A stretch of 64,000 nt of DNA. It comes from Sinonovacula constricta (Eukaryota > Mollusca > Bivalvia > Cardiida > Solecurtidae). The stretch lies in the NCBI GenBank assembly GCA_007844125.1, contig CM017561.1:32884700-32948699 (forward strand), given 5' to 3'. The stretch's first letter is position 1; each line of letters starts with the position of its first letter. A program made the translations under genes and the position numbers. Below, piece after piece: positions 1 to 13,900 of the stretch. The notes under the pieces were generated by a model. That model was not told the DNA's origin. It made no database searches and was given only the letters and a program-made list of their open reading frames with translations.

Positions 1-199
1 AAGGATTTCCTTGCAAAATCACTATGGGCTATACTTGGAGCACTGGGCATCAACAGCTAGTCTAGAAAGGCTGCTGGGCAGGCTCTTAGAAAGACTGTCA
101 AAAGAGTGTCCTGATGGCTTTGGCTCAGATGCAATGGACTGGCATGGAAGGTATCTCAGACAAGCAGTTAAAAGTTTAAGCACTTTAAGGCAGTTGTAA
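1..199 (+). CDS. Possible last coding exon of an unidentified plus-strand gene
   Basis: A reading frame open from the left edge ends at a TAA at 197-199 and gives about 65 residues. The composition looks protein-like: a leucine/arginine-rich helical stretch (LERLLGRLLERLSKE), then CPDGFGSDAMDWHGRYLRQ. This stretch has clearly higher GC than the sequence to its right, as exons here do. The opposite strand is also open over 22-240 but translates to a Ser/Pro/Cys-rich chain that does not align with the TBK1 C-terminus expected on that strand. I do not recognise the protein. It could be the end of a gene converging on TBK1, or chance. Confidence 0.25.
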   Translation, partial: RISLQNHYGLYLEHWASTASLERLLGRLLERLSKECPDGFGSDAMDWHGRYLRQAVKSLSTLRQL

Positions 200-1829
200 A
201 AACTCAAATGAGCATATGTTACTGGCTGAAATCTTGCCAACTCAAAACAAATGTTATCCTATCCTATCCTATCCTAATAGCTGGTGCCCCACCATTTCGA
301 GAATGTAGCAACTTTAGAGTTGAAACATTTAGGGAAGAAGGGTACTCGGCTGACGACATCTGTGATAAACATTGCCAGTACTGTATCCTGCAACATTATG
401 AACCTCAAAGGAAAAAATGTGATAAGTAAAATTAAAACAAAAGTGCCCTTCACTACAGCTTCACCTCGTTATGTCAAAGTTGTGGGGCCAAGAATAAAAC
501 TTTGACTCGAGTTATCCATAATTATATTTTCTCATGCTCTTATAGGGGCAGTTTACTTAACCATATGTAAACTTAATTTTGATATTTTTCTAATTAAAAC
601 CAGGCATTTGTCATTGCAGACTATTAACCAAACAAGTTAAATGTTATACATGTTACATGTACAAGGATTTTCTAAAGACAAAGCATGTCCCTGTACAAAA
701 TGAGAGTTATTTCCCAGATCTATGTTGTTTTACCCCTTTCAAAATAATGCATTAACATTTTGCTTCTGACTAAAACCTGGTGATGTTAAACAAATGCCAT
801 TATATTATAACCTATATGATTGTCCATGACATCAATATCAAAGTAGGGAAATTATGACCAATCAAAATGAATTGTTACCAGTTTAACCCACAACCTTATG
901 GGCAACCTTTGCTAAAGTCCACTTAAGGAATTAATGCTCTGCACAAATATGTATAAATATGTGCCGTTTTTAAATTACAATGACATTAGATTTCAAAATG
1001 AAAATGCCATTGCAATCTCATTATAATTATAAATTAAAAATGGTGAGGCTGGCAAATGTGAATTCTGTCTCCTTAGAAAACCTGCGCTGGCCTTACTTGT
1101 GAAGCTGTGACCTTTCTGGGCTCTGGATGGTTATCTAACCATCGCTTCTATTGGCCGTGTAACTGAATCAACTATTTCCCTCTAACATAAATGCCTACTG
1201 TCATTGACCTAATCGCTGACACTTCACAATTATAACACAAATAAGCATCATTATATCTCCTGTGATTGCCCTTAGTCCAGCCGAAAATCATTTACAAACA
1301 TATCTGTACAGACTAATTGCCAATCACTATTCTGTGACTTCAATTTCACGTCTCATCTAGTTTGGTATAAGTGGCATCTTTTGAATTTTATGCCTTGATT
1401 CAAGTGGTTGTTAAAATAGGTGAATTTTGTCTCAAAAGAAATAGACTCCAATATTTTATTTTAATATAGAAATATTAGAGGAACAATAGAACTTAAAAAT
1501 AAATTCAACACATGCAGAGTTTTGTGTCAAGAGAATCTGTCATGAAGAAGTTCACTTTTAACTGTGAAACAAAAGAATCCATTTCTTATGCATATGTAAT
1601 ACAATTACAGGAGTATCAATATTCATCAATCAGAATAATTTTGAAAATGAAGCAGAGCTTTGACCCTTTTACAAACTACATTTCATTAAAGGTATCTAAA
1701 CTTCAATGTCAATGAATATTGCAAATTAAACAGCTGACCTTTATATCATCTCATAGCTATACTTAATTTACCAATAAACATTATGTGAGATGTTACAATG
1801 CCATTCTAACCAGTAATCATCGCGTTTAC
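200..1829. other. AT-rich non-coding stretch
   Basis: No conserved reading frame or tandem repeat is visible. If the TBK1 model is right this is part of the intron after its exon 12. The remaining roughly 150-200 C-terminal residues of the kinase must lie here in very short exons or, more likely, beyond the left edge. Confidence 0.5.
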
Positions 1830-1926
1830 AGCTGGCTGTCTGCTGCAGGCAGGGTGCCTCCTGCTCAGCTACCTTGACCCTTAGCATTTGCACATATATC
1901 TGGATCTCTTGTTGACGAGTCCTCAC
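1830..1926 (-). CDS. TBK1: TBK1 exon 12 (coiled coil, last exon seen)
   Basis: Acceptor ccttgtag, candidate donor AGCT|gtaaac, 97 bp leaving phase 1. Encodes [33 protein letters not shown], in line with the human helix that follows the previous exon. An in-frame stop comes soon after the donor if it is not used, so the 3' boundary is less certain than the 5' one. Confidence 0.65.
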
Positions 1927-4900
1927 CTACAAGGTAGTAACAACAGTCAGGCTTTATTAGGATACAAATGTTACTGAACAATAGGAAATCTTATATATTT
2001 GCTAACAATTATATTCAATAAGGTAAATACATTAGGTAATGCATATTTCTGGTCACTTGTGTTTGTGTCTGCTTCAAATAGAGGTTACCTTTTGATGCAA
2101 CTGTTCCAAGTTTTCTTCCTGAAAGCAGGTGGTTAACTGTGAAATGGTATTCTCTAGCAATCTAACACAGTCTGACTTCAGGGCCTCACTGTCACACTGC
2201 TTTATCACGGTCTGCAGGAGCTGGGCCAATAGTTGGTACGCCGTCTGACACAAATCTAGACGTTTCTTTGTCTCACCTATCATCAAGCTCATCTCTGGTA
2301 GAAGTATGTCAGTTTGAGATACTTTGATCATAATGTAGTGCCTAAAAAATGGAAATTTAAATTACTAAAGGTAGAGAAACTGTAATGCTGCACCTCCAAT
2401 TGAAGAGTATCACAATTATAGTTAAAATGCTTCAAAAATGGAGGTTGAGCATTTGAATCCTGGTATGGGCACAAATGATAAACTTTTTTTCTTTCTACTT
2501 TTTCACTTTTACAATAATTTCAGCATCACTCTACCAGATTAAAAAGGCAACATGTACAATTTTTAATTTTATTTTTGTAAATGAATTTTAATTGTTTAAT
2601 TTGCAACTCTGAAATAAATCTTGAGGCTATCAAGAGCTCAGTGATTATTTCAGTAAAGAGCAATAAGCAGAAAAATCGGGAAAATCAGTTTCAAACGAGT
2701 TGGGTTGGTTAACAATAAATTACATATTTGGGAAAGCTTGAGTTAAACAAACCAAGTAACATGTTTGGTTGATTTGTCTAATGCTATGTCTTGTTTCCAA
2801 GTAATACTCAATAGCAAAACACTTCTCCTAAAGAGGATAAAACACAATATTTGGAGTTTGCTTATTTCTAAAAAGAAGACGCATTTAATACCAATTTGAG
2901 AAATCAAAAATATCCATAAATTCAAAACTAGATGGAGAATTTTCCTAAAATTTGGCATACATGTCAACATTAAAGTATACAACTCATCGGTTGTGTTCAT
3001 TTTTAAATCCTATATATATTTTTTTACACTTGCTTTACCTTAAGGCATTGCCTTAATATTAATATACTGCAATATTAAATAGACTCCTGATACAATAAAT
3101 CTTCAAGGGCAATTTGACCCGGCTCTAGTAGATACTGAAAAACCAGATCACTCATCTTATTTAGATAACAAAGAATTCAGCAATGGTAATTAACAAATGT
3201 GACACAATATGAGATCGTGAGAACTATTATGCTGGTACCTGTAGACCATATGTAACACAATATGAGATAGTGAGAACCATTATGCTGGTACCTGTAGACC
3301 ATATATAACAAAATATGAGATAGTGAGAACCAGTATGCTGGTACCTGTAGACCATATGTAACATAATATGAGATAGTGAGAACCATTATGTTGGTACCTG
3401 TAGACCATATGTAACACAATATGAGATAGTGAGAACCAGTATGCTGGTACCTGTAGACCATATATAACAAAATATGAGATAGTGAGAACCATTATGTTGG
3501 TACCTGTAGACCATATGTAACACAATATGAGATAGTGAGAACCATTATGCTGGTACCTGTAGACCATATATAACAAAATATGAGATAGTGAGAACCAGTA
3601 TGCTGGTACCTGTAGACCATATGTAACATAATATGAGATAGCCAGAACCATTATGTTGGTACCTGTAGACCATATGTAACATGATATGAGATAGTGAGAA
3701 CTATTATGCTGGTACCAGTAGGCCATATGTAACATAATATGAGATAGTGAGAACCATTATGCTGGTACCTGTAGACCATATGTAACACAATATGAGATAG
3801 CCAGAACCATTATGCTGGTACCTGTAGACCATATGTAGCACAATATGAGTTAGTGAGAACCATTATGTTGGTACCTGTAGGACATATGTAACACAATATG
3901 AGATAGTGAGAACCATTATGTTGGTACCTGTAGACCATATGTAACATAATATGAGATAGTGAGAACCATTATGTTGTTACCTGTAGGACATATGTAACAC
4001 AATATGAGATAGTGAGAACCATTATGTTGTTACCTGTAGGACATATGTAACACAATATGAGATAGTGAGAACCATTATGTTGTTACCTGTAGGACATATG
4101 TAACACAATATGAGATAGTGAGAACCATTATATGGTACCTGTAGACCATATGTAACACAATATGAGATAGTGAGAATCATTATACTGGTACCTGTAGACC
4201 ATATGTAACACAATATGAGATAGTGAGAACCATTATGTTGGTACCTGTAGACCATATGTAACATAATATGAGATAGTGAGAACCATTATGTTGGTACCTG
4301 TAGACCATATGTAACACAATATGATATAGTGAGAACCATTATGTTGGTACCTGTAGGACATATGTAACACAATATGAGATAGTGAGAACCATTATGTTGG
4401 TACCAGTAGACCATATGTAACATAATATGAGATAGTGAGAATCATTATACTGGTACCTGTAGACCATATGTAACATAATATGAGATAGTGAGAACCATTA
4501 TGTTGGTACCTGTAGACCATATGTAACACAATATGAGATAGCGAGAACCATTATGTTGGTACCTGTAGGCCATATGTTACACAATATGAGATAGCCAGAA
4601 CCATTATGTTGGTACCTGTAAACCATATGTAACACAATATGAGATAGTGAGAACCATTATGTTGGTACCTGTAGACCATATGTTACACAATATGAGATAG
4701 CGAGAACCATTATGTTGGTACCTGTAGGCCATATGTTACACAATATGAGATAGCGAGAACCATTATGTTGGTACCTGTAGACCAAATGTAACACAATATG
4801 AGATAGCGAGAACCATTATGTTGGTACCTGTAGGCCATATGTTACACAATATGAGATAGCGAGAACCATTATGTTGGTACCTGTAGACCATATGTAACAC

Positions 4901-7900
4901 AATATGAGATAGCCAGAACCATTATGTTGGTACCTGTAGACCATATGTAACACAATATGAGATAGTGAGAACCATTATGTTGGTACCTGTAGACCATATG
5001 TAACATAATATGAGATAGTGAGAACCATTATGTTGGTACCTGTAGACCATATGTAACATAATATGAGATAGTGAGAACCATTATGTTGGTACCTGTAGGC
5101 CATATGTAGCATAATATGAGATAGTGAGAACCATTATGCTGGTACCTGTAGACCATATGTAACACAATATGAGATAGTGAGAACCATTATGTTGGTACCT
5201 GTAGGCCATATGTAACACAATATGAGATAGTGAGAACCATTATGTTGGTACCTGCAGACCATATGTAACACAATATGAGATAGTGAGAACCATTATGTTG
5301 GTACCTGTAGGACATATGTAACACAATATGAGATAGTGAGAACCATTATGTTGGTACCTGTAGACCATATGTAGCATAATATGAGATAGTGAGAACCATT
5401 ATGCTGGTACCTGTAGACCATATGTAACACAATATGAGATAGCGAGAACCATTATTCAGGTACCAGTAGGACATATGTAACACAATATGAGATAGTGAGA
5501 ACCATTATGTTGGTACCTGTAGACCATATGTAGCATAATATGAGATAGTGAGAATCATTATACTGGTACCTGTAGACCATATGTAGCATAATATGACATA
5601 GTGAGAACCATTATGTTGGTACCTGTAGGACATATGTTACACAATATGAGATAGTGAGAACAATTATGTTGGTACCTGTAGGCCATATGTTACACAATAT
5701 GAGATAGTGAGAACCATTATGCTGGTACCTGTAGGCCATATGTTACACAATATGAGATAGTGAGAACCATTATGTTGGTACCTGTAGGCCATATGTTACA
5801 CAATATGAGATAGTGAGAACCATTATGCTGGTACCTGTAGACCATATGTAACATAATATGAGATAGTGAGAACCATTATGTTGGTACCTGTAGGCCATAT
5901 GTAACATAATATGAGATAGTGAGAATCATTATGCTGGTACCTGTTGGACATATGTTACACAATATGAGATAGTGAGAACCATTATGTTGGTACCTGTAGG
6001 CCATATGTAACATAATATGAGATAGTGAGAACCATTATGTTGGTACCTGTAGACCATATGTAACACAATATGAGATAGTGAGAACCATTATGTTGGTACC
6101 TGTAGACCATATGTAACACAATATGAGATAGTGAGAACCATTATGTTGGTACCTGTAGGCCATATGTTACACAATATGAGATAGTGAGAACCATTATGTT
6201 GGTACCTGTAGACCATATGTAACACAATATGAGATAGTGAGAACCATTATGTTGGTACCTGTAGGCCATATGTAACACAATATGAGATAGTGAGAACCAT
6301 TATGTTGGTACCTGTAGACCATATGTAGCATAATATGAGATAGTGAGAACCATTATGTTGGTACCTGTAGGCCATATGTTACACAATATGAGATAGTGAG
6401 AACCATTATGTTGGTACCTGTAGACCATATGTAACACAATATGAGATAGTGAGAACCATTATGTTGGTACCTGTAGACCATATGTAACACAATATGAGAT
6501 AGTGAGAACCATTATGTTGGTACCTGTAGACCATATGTAGCATAATATGAGATAGTGAGAACCATTATGTTGGTACCTGTAGGCCATATGTTACACAATA
6601 TGAGATAGTGAGAACCATTATGTTGGTACCTGTAGACCATATGTAACACAATATGAGATAGTGAGAACCATTATGTTGGTACCTGTAGACCATATGTAGC
6701 ATAATATGAGATAGTGAGAACCATTATGTTGGTACCTGTAGGCCATATGTTACACAATATGAGATAGTGAGAATCATTATACTGGTACCTGTAGGCCATA
6801 TGTTACACAATATGAGATAGTGAGAACCATTATGTTGGTACCTGTAGACCATATGTAACATAATATGAGATAGTGAGAACCATTATGTTGTTACCTGTAG
6901 GACATATGTAACACAATATGAGATAGTGAGAACCATTATGTTGTTACCTGTAGGACATATGTAACACAATATGAGATAGTGAGAACCATTATGTTGGTAC
7001 CTGTAGACCATATGTAACACAATATGAGATAGTGAGAACCATTATGTTGTTACCTGTAGGACATATGTAACACAATATGAGATAGTGAGAACCATTATGT
7101 TGTTACCTGTAGGACATATGTAACACAATATGAGATAGTGAGAACCATTATGTTGGTACCTGTAGACCATATGTAACACAATATGAGATAGTGAGAACCA
7201 TTATATGGTACCTGTAGACCATATGTAACACAATATGAGATAGTGAGAATCATTATACTGGTACCTGTAGACCATATGTACACATATGAGATAGTGAGAA
7301 CCATATGTTGGTACCTGTAGACCATATGTAACATAATATGAGATAGTGAGAACCATTATGTGGTACCTGTAGACCATATGTAACACAATATGATATAGTG
7401 AGAACCATTATGTTGGTACCTGTAGGACATATGTAACACAATATGAGATAGTGAGAACCATTATGTTGGTACCAGTAGACCATATGTAACATAATATGAG
7501 ATAGTGAGAATCATTATACTGGTACCTGTAGACCATATGTAACATAATATGAGATAGTGAGAACCATTATGTTGGTACCTGTAGACCATATGTAACACAA
7601 TATGAGATAGCGAGAACCATTATGTTGGTACCTGTAGGCCATATGTTACACAATATGAGATAGCCAGAACCATTATGTTGGTACCTGTAAACCATATGTA
7701 ACACAATATGAGATAGTGAGAACCATTATGTTGGTACCTGTAGACCATATGTTACACAATATGAGATAGCGAGAACCATTATGTTGGTACCTGTAGGCCA
7801 TATGTTACACAATATGAGATAGCGAGAACCATTATGTTGGTACCTGTAGACCATATGTAACACAATATGAGATAGCGAGAACCATTATGTTGGTACCTGT

Positions 7901-10900
7901 AGGCCATATGTTACACAATATGAGATAGCGAGAACCATTATGTTGGTACCTGTAGACCATATGTAACACAATATGAGATAGCCAGAACCATTATGTTGGT
8001 ACCTGTAGACCATATGTAACACAATATGAGATAGTGAGAACCATTATGTTGGTACCTGTAGGCCATATGTTACACAATATGAGATAGTGAGAACCATTAT
8101 GTTGGTACCTGTAGACCATATGTAACATAATATGAGATAGTGAGAACCATTATGTTGGTACCTGTAGGCCATATGTAGCATAATATGAGATAGTGAGAAC
8201 CATTATGCTGGTACCTGTAGACCATATGTAACACAATATGAGATAGTGAGAACCATTATGTTGGTACCTGTAGGCCATATGTAACACAATATGAGATAGT
8301 GAGAACCATTATGTTGGTACCTGCAGACCATATGTAACACAATATGAGATAGTGAGAACCATTATGTTGGTACCTGTAGGACATATGTAACACAATATGA
8401 GATAGTGAGAACCATTATGTTGGTACCTGTAGACCATATGTAGCATAATATGAGATAGTGAGAACCATTATGCTGGTACCTGTAGACCATATGTAACACA
8501 ATATGAGATAGCGAGAACCATTATTCAGGTACCAGTAGGACATATGTAACACAATATGAGATAGTGAGAACCATTATGTTGGTACCTGTAGACCATATGT
8601 AGCATAATATGAGATAGTGAGAATCATTATACTGGTACCTGTAGACCATATGTAGCATAATATGACATAGTGAGAACCATTATGTTGGTACCTGTAGGAC
8701 ATATGTTACACAATATGAGATAGTGAGAACAATTATGTTGGTACCTGAAGGCCATATGTTACACAATATGAGATAGTGAGAACCATTATGCTGGTACCTG
8801 TAGGCCATATGTTACACAATATGAGATAGTGAGAACCATTATGTTGGTACCTGTAGGCCATATGTTACACAATATGAGATAGTGAGAACCATTATGCTGG
8901 TACCTGTAGACCATATGTAACATAATATGAGATAGTGAGAACCATTATGTTGGTACCTGTAGACCATATGTAACATAATATGAGATAGTGAGAACCATTA
9001 TGTTGGTACCTGTAGGCCATATGTAACATAATATGAGATAGTGAGAATCATTATGCTGGTACCTGTTGGACATATGTTACACAATATGAGATAGTGAGAA
9101 CCATTATGTTGGTACCTGTAGGCCATATGTAACATAATATGAGATAGTGAGAACCATTATGTTGGTACCTGTAGACCATATGTAACACAATATGAGATAG
9201 TGAGAACCATTATGTTGGTACCTGTAGACCATATGTAACACAATATGAGATAGTGAGAACCATTATGTTGGTACCTGTAGGCCATATGTTACACAATATG
9301 AGATAGTGAGAACCATTATGTTGGTACCTGTAGACCATATGTAACACAATATGAGATAGTGAGAACCATTATGTTGGTACCTGTAGGCCATATGTAACAC
9401 AATATGAGATAGTGAGAACCATTATGTTGGTACCTGTAGACCATATGTAGCATAATATGAGATAGTGAGAACCATTATGTTGGTACCTGTAGGCCATATG
9501 TTACACAATATGAGATAGTGAGAACCATTATGTTGGTACCTGTAGACCATATGTAACACAATATGAGATAGTGAGAACCATTATGTTGGTACCTGTAGAC
9601 CATATGTAACACAATATGAGATAGTGAGAACCATTATGTTGGTACCTGTAGACCATATGTAGCATAATATGAGATAGTGAGAACCATTATGTTGGTACCT
9701 GTAGGCCATATGTTACACAATATGAGATAGTGAGAACCATTATGTTGGTACCTGTAGACCATATGTAACACAATATGAGATAGTGAGAACCATTATGTTG
9801 GTACCTGTAGACCATATGTAGCATAATATGAGATAGTGAGAACCATTATGTTGGTACCTGTAGGCCATATGTTACACAATATGAGATAGTGAGAATCATT
9901 ATACTGGTACCTGTAGGCCATATGTTACACAATATGAGATAGTGAGAACCATTATGCTGGTACCTGTAGGCCATATGTAACACAATATGAGATAGTGAGA
10001 ACCATTATGTTGGTACCTGTAGGCCATATGTAGCATAATATGAGATAGTGAGAACCATTATGTTGGTACCTGTAGGCCATATGTTACACAATATGAGATA
10101 GTGAGAACCATTATGCTGGTACCTGTAGGCCATATGTAACATAATATGAGATAGTGAGAACCATTATGTTGGTACCTGTAGGCCATATGTAACACAATAT
10201 GAGATAGCCAGAACCATTATGTTGGTACCTGTAGACCATATGTAACATAATATGAGATAGTGAGAACCATTATGTTGGTACCTGTAGACCATATGTAGCA
10301 TAATATGAGATAGTGAGAATCATTATGCTGGTACCTGTTGGACATATGTAACACAATATGAGATAGCCAGAACCATTATGTTGGTACCTGTAGACCATAT
10401 GTAACACAATATGAGATAGCCAGAACCATTATGTTGGTACCTGTAGACCATATGTAACACAATATGAGATAGTGAGAACCATTATGTTGATACCTGTAGA
10501 CCATATGTAGCATAATATGAGATAGTGAGAATCATTATGCTGGTACCTGTAGGACATATGTAACATAATATGAGATAGTGAGAACCATTATGCTGGTACC
10601 TGTAGGCCATATGTTACACAATATGAGATAGTGAGAACCATTATGTTGGTACCTGTAGACCATATGTAACATAATATGAGATAGTGAGAACCATTATGTT
10701 GGTACCTGTAGACCATATGTAACACAATATGAGATAGTGAGAACCATTATGTTGGTACCTGTAGGCCATATGTTACACAATATGAGATAGTGAGAACCAT
10801 TATGCTGGTACCTGTAGGCCATATGTAGCATAATATGAGATAGTGAGAATCATTATGCTGGTACCTGTTGGACATATGTAACACAATATACTGGTACCTG

Positions 10901-13900
10901 TAGGACATTTCTGCAGACATTAGATGTGTCTGCTGCATCTGGCACTGATCCACCACAGTACACATCATGTGAGCTAGCCCTGCACAGGCCTTTGCTGCAG
11001 TGGCATCTGCATCAAGATTCTCAACACTGGATATATTGGGGAAGTTAGCTAAAAGAAAAAATTGATATATTTCTTTATGCGCCCTGAAGAATAAGAAAGA
11101 AGAAGGCTTTTTATGGTTTGGGGTTTGGTAGAAAAAAATCAGAAAATTGAAGCAATATAGAGATGGTGAACAATGGACATACAAGGATGCCTTTTCTGTG
11201 ATAGCCTGCTGTGAACTGCTTATATGTTACCTCAATGTATTCAGTTCTACAAGAACCAGTGGAAGTTTTGACTCTCAGGGTAAAAATATTTCTAAGCACA
11301 GGTTGATCAGGCTTAGGCAAACAGTGTAGATCAAGATCAGCCATATCTGGCTAGGAGCTGTCTGATTGGGATCTGTTTGTAGCAATAATTACCTATGTAG
11401 GAGGCCTTAGGCAGTTAACTAAGATTTAAGTTTGAGCTATTACAAAATGAGCAAGCCTGTTGTCAGGGTGGGGGATTTGGGATCAAACCTTAACCTTGGA
11501 TTTTAAGGAAAAACACTATCCCTATATTTGTCATCAAACCTTAATCTTGGATTTTAAGAATAAACACTTTACCTAGATTTGGAATCAAATGTTAATCTTG
11601 AATTTTCATGACAAACACTATACCTAGATTTGGACATCAAACCTTAATCTTGGATTTTAAGGGCAAACACTATACTTATATTTGGGATCAAATGTTAATC
11701 TTGGATTTTTATGACAAACACTATACACGGATTTGAAATCAAATATTAACAAATTAACAGGGTATATTTCCGTTAGTATACAACTGAAGAAAGGACTGTG
11801 TGTTATGTGAATACTGACAATGCACAAGTAGGTATATTCCATTTTAATACCACTGAAGAAAGGGTTGCAATAACATGTAAATACCTAAAATTAACAAGTA
11901 TGTATTTTTCCTTTAAAATAAAACTAAAAAAAAGGGTTGAAATGCAATGTGAATACTGATGATGGTTAAGTTTGCCAATACATACACAAAACAGGCTCTT
12001 TGAAAGGAACTGGATCCAGCAATTCTTTGGTGAGGAGGTAGATGGTTGAATTTATGATAGCTTTTGGAAAGTTTTCAACAGTCATGCTGGGGTCAATTCT
12101 ATGTAGGATATCATCATCCCTCCACAGCAACAGCTGGTCACAGGATGGAATATCCATACATTCTGCAATTTTTTCTTGGACGTTGATGATACTGGAGAAA
12201 TATGATAAATGTTCATGTAACGTGTATTTTTATTGACGTAGCATGGAGCAATCTACAAACATGATGTGGTAAATTTGTACAAACAATGTTTGGGTTATCA
12301 AAACTAATGTCCTATTCAAAGCAATTGTGATTTTCTGCAATATTATGTAGAGAAAGTAGAAGTTGGCAGCTTTTACAAAATAACAAGTTTCCCATTTGAA
12401 AACTATACCTTACAGGTAAATGAATGTTTTTGTTTACTCTGCAGCTTATAATGTTTCATTCCTTAAGAAAAACTATTCTTTTACAGAGAAATGACATCTA
12501 AAAGCAGATACAGTCCTGCTTAATCATAACTGCATGTCTTGACCATGTGAAATTATATTTATCAAGTATTTTTATCTGGACACTGGAGCCACAGAATAAT
12601 TACTTCATACATGTGAACAAAGTTGGAGATTTATACCTGCATAGTGGGAGATTTGCTATTTTCATTTAAAGAAAGAAGGAAGATATCTGTTACGAAGTAG
12701 GGAGATTTCTGATGATGTGTACAACACCCCTCATTTTCAAATTATTTTTAAACTTAAAAGTGGGAGTCTCCCTCCAGAAGTGGGAGAGTTCACATGTTTT
12801 TACTTGCAGAAATCAGTCTCAAATTAGTTTTTGTCAGCTAGTAATTGAACTTATTGGGTTTATTGGGACTCAATAAATTATTCTTCGTAGTTGTGAAATA
12901 CAAATTTTAAATTATGTCAAATACATACTTATCTGTCTTATTCACATAGAGAACCATGGACTGGTAGGCTTGATAGAAGAAAATATTGAGGGGGACAAGG
13001 CTGGTAAAGCTGACAGCTGTATGATAGAACTTATCAAACGTCCACATCTCCTCTGGATTGGTTTCCAGGCAACCAGCCAACATCCTCGTTAACATTGTCT
13101 TAGTTGGCCTAGTGACAAAAAGAACAAAAGTATTTTATTAGCAACAATTAACTTGTTATGAAGGAGTATGTGTATATTAATTCACAACGTAAGTTGTGTC
13201 ATTTGTGATATAACTGAAATCTTTTAAATTAAAATCATCAATTGGTCTTTTGTTTGTGTGAAATCTGTTTTTAAAATACAAATCAAGGTTAGGCAAACTG
13301 GACTTAGTTACATATTGAACATTAGTTTTACAGTAAAAGTTGATCTGCTTAAGAACTTAAAATTACATTAGTGATAAGTCATTGAAGGACTTTTGACTTA
13401 AATTAGATGCAAAACTATTCTTTCTAGAAAAAAGTTGCAATTAAAATATTTTTTTTTAACAACGATTAAATAACTATACCTAACAAATGCACAACTTTGT
13501 TTCATTAAAATAAATGGTAAAAAAAAATCCAGTTTACTTATAACCATCGCCTGTAAATATATAAAAATCTTGGTCAGAGCAATGTTCCTTGGATTCATCA
13601 TTATAAAACAACCAAATGCTTTCCAGATAAAAAAAAAAGCTTGTACCTGTATGCTTTTTTACTTAACCAAAGTTAAACTATAGAAAAAATATTTCCTAGA
13701 AATACAAACTTTGTAACTGAGATCAAGAGATGCCTCGCACCTAAGAATGGCATATGAATGTGAGACAATGCATATGTTTGGATTTCATCCCAGGATAGTT
13801 TGCACTTGCCTTGCTGGGTTTGTTACTAGGCCTAAGTTCATTCTGACCCATGCTTTTTTTAACCCTTGCTTTATTCTAAACTTTGCTTTATTCTAACACT

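Noticed and set aside
3177..10905. Tyr/Leu/Ile-rich open frames of 60-150 residues and a possible CRISPR-like array
   Set aside because: The 53-bp unit repeats head to tail without unique spacers, so it is a minisatellite; the frames exist only because the unit lacks stops. CRISPR arrays are also not expected in an animal genome.
11147..11329. Plus-strand 60-residue frame
   Set aside because: No domain, no matching splice context, lies in the TBK1 intron next to exon 10.
12042..12236. Plus-strand 64-residue frame
   Set aside because: Shadow of TBK1 exon 9.
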